A stretch of DNA of 5,262 bases from Candidatus Zixiibacteriota bacterium (GTDB taxonomy: Bacteria; Zixibacteria; MSB-5A5; GN15; JACZUZ01): positions 1 to 5,262 of the forward strand of contig JADFNA010000158.1 in the NCBI GenBank assembly GCA_022563625.1, in the 5' to 3' direction. Below the pieces are notes generated by a model. The model was given only the letters and a program-made list of their open reading frames with translations, was not told the origin of the DNA and made no database searches. Position 1 is the first letter of the stretch. Each line of letters starts with the position of its first letter. Below, one piece after another: positions 4,837 through 5,262 of the stretch. Both the position numbers and the translations under genes were made by a program.

Positions 4837-5262
4837 ATGCGCCACCAGAATAAAACGAAAAAACTCAGCCTCCCAAGACCGCATCGCAAAGCAATGCTGG
4901 CGAATCTGGCGACGTCCCTCTTTGCGCATCGCACGATCGAAACCACCCACGCCAAAGCCACTGAGCTGCGCCGTCTGGCTGACCGTTTAATTACGATTGC
5001 CAAAAAAGATAATTTGGCCGCCCGCAGAGAAGTGGCCCGCACCATCCATGACAAAGCCGTGCACAAGAAATTATTCACTGAAATTATCCCCACGCTGCAG
5101 GACCGCAACTCCGGCTACACCAGGGTAATCAAGAAAATGGTGCGGCGGGGTGATGCGGCAATAATTTCAATCGTGGAGCTTTTGACACCGAAGAAGGAGC
5201 CTGCAGAAGAGTCCGGCGGCAAAGGCAAGAAAAAGTCCAAATCCTCCAAGTCCAGAGTGAGC
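4837..5262 (+). CDS. rplQ: 50S ribosomal protein L17 (bL17), 3' end cut by window
   Basis: L17 is a 50S protein near the polypeptide exit tunnel and normally ends the alpha operon. The frame is open from the ATG at 4837 to the last base of the window, 142 codons with no stop. Residues 1-116 form the whole family core: MRHQNKTKKL, HRKAMLANLATSLFAH (16-31), TIETTHAKATELR (33-45), ADRLITIAKK (48-57), DRNSGYTRVIK (89-99), RRGDAA (103-108) and ISIVELL (110-116). After that comes a tail of at least 26 residues rich in Lys, Ser, Glu and Gly. The usual KLGR near residue 9 reads KLSL here. The SD is weak: GGAT (4827-4830), about seven bases before the ATG. Identity is secure; the true C-terminus is unknown. 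Confidence 0.95.
   Translation, partial: MRHQNKTKKLSLPRPHRKAMLANLATSLFAHRTIETTHAKATELRRLADRLITIAKKDNLAARREVARTIHDKAVHKKLFTEIIPTLQDRNSGYTRVIKKMVRRGDAAIISIVELLTPKKEPAEESGGKGKKKSKSSKSRVS

Overview
The window is a stretch of a bacterial chromosome carrying the end of the spc ribosomal-protein operon and the alpha operon, all on the + strand: secY (last codons only) - adk - map - infA - rpmJ - rpsM - rpsK - rpsD - rpoA - rplQ (3' end cut by the window). Keeping adk and map between secY and infA is the common bacterial order that E. coli has lost. Base composition is balanced to moderately GC-rich, and Shine-Dalgarno (SD) sequences of the AGGAG/GGAG type precede most genes. The RNA polymerase alpha C-terminal domain (VRSSNCLRAANI, FRNFGRKSLNEL, LGLHFGMDVEK) resembles sequences from the Fibrobacteres-Chlorobi-Bacteroidetes neighbourhood and related uncultured phyla. 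That placement is a weak inference; the sequence alone does not fix the phylum.

Layout. Positions 1-78 are the conserved C-terminal tail of SecY. adk (81-764) and map (751-1539) follow almost without gaps. infA (1564-1782) is preceded by a strong SD set unusually far upstream, with a stable hairpin between SD and start codon. rpmJ (1825-1941) encodes the 38-residue zinc-type L36. From here the spacing widens: 69 bases before rpsM (TTG start), 114 before rpsK (GTG start), 134 before rpsD, 117 before rpoA and 64 before rplQ. Each of these gaps contains inverted repeats able to form RNA stems. None is followed by a T-run, so I see no intrinsic terminator and read the region as one cotranscribed unit. 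No convincing internal promoter, RNA gene, mobile element or CRISPR array was found.

Functionally the genes cover protein export (SecY), nucleotide balance (Adk), N-terminal methionine removal (Map), translation initiation (IF1), ribosome assembly (L36, S13, S11, S4, L17) and transcription (RNA polymerase alpha). In E. coli the alpha operon is controlled by S4 binding the leader ahead of rpsM. Whether any of the structured gaps here does the same is open.

The protein content is ordinary and I see no new enzymatic or defence system. What deserves a second look is the RNA architecture between genes: the SD-hairpin-AUG arrangement of infA, mutually exclusive pairings around the TTG start of rpsM, twin hairpins plus a mini-ORF before rpsK, and a perfect 9-bp stem that begins in the rpoA stop codon.
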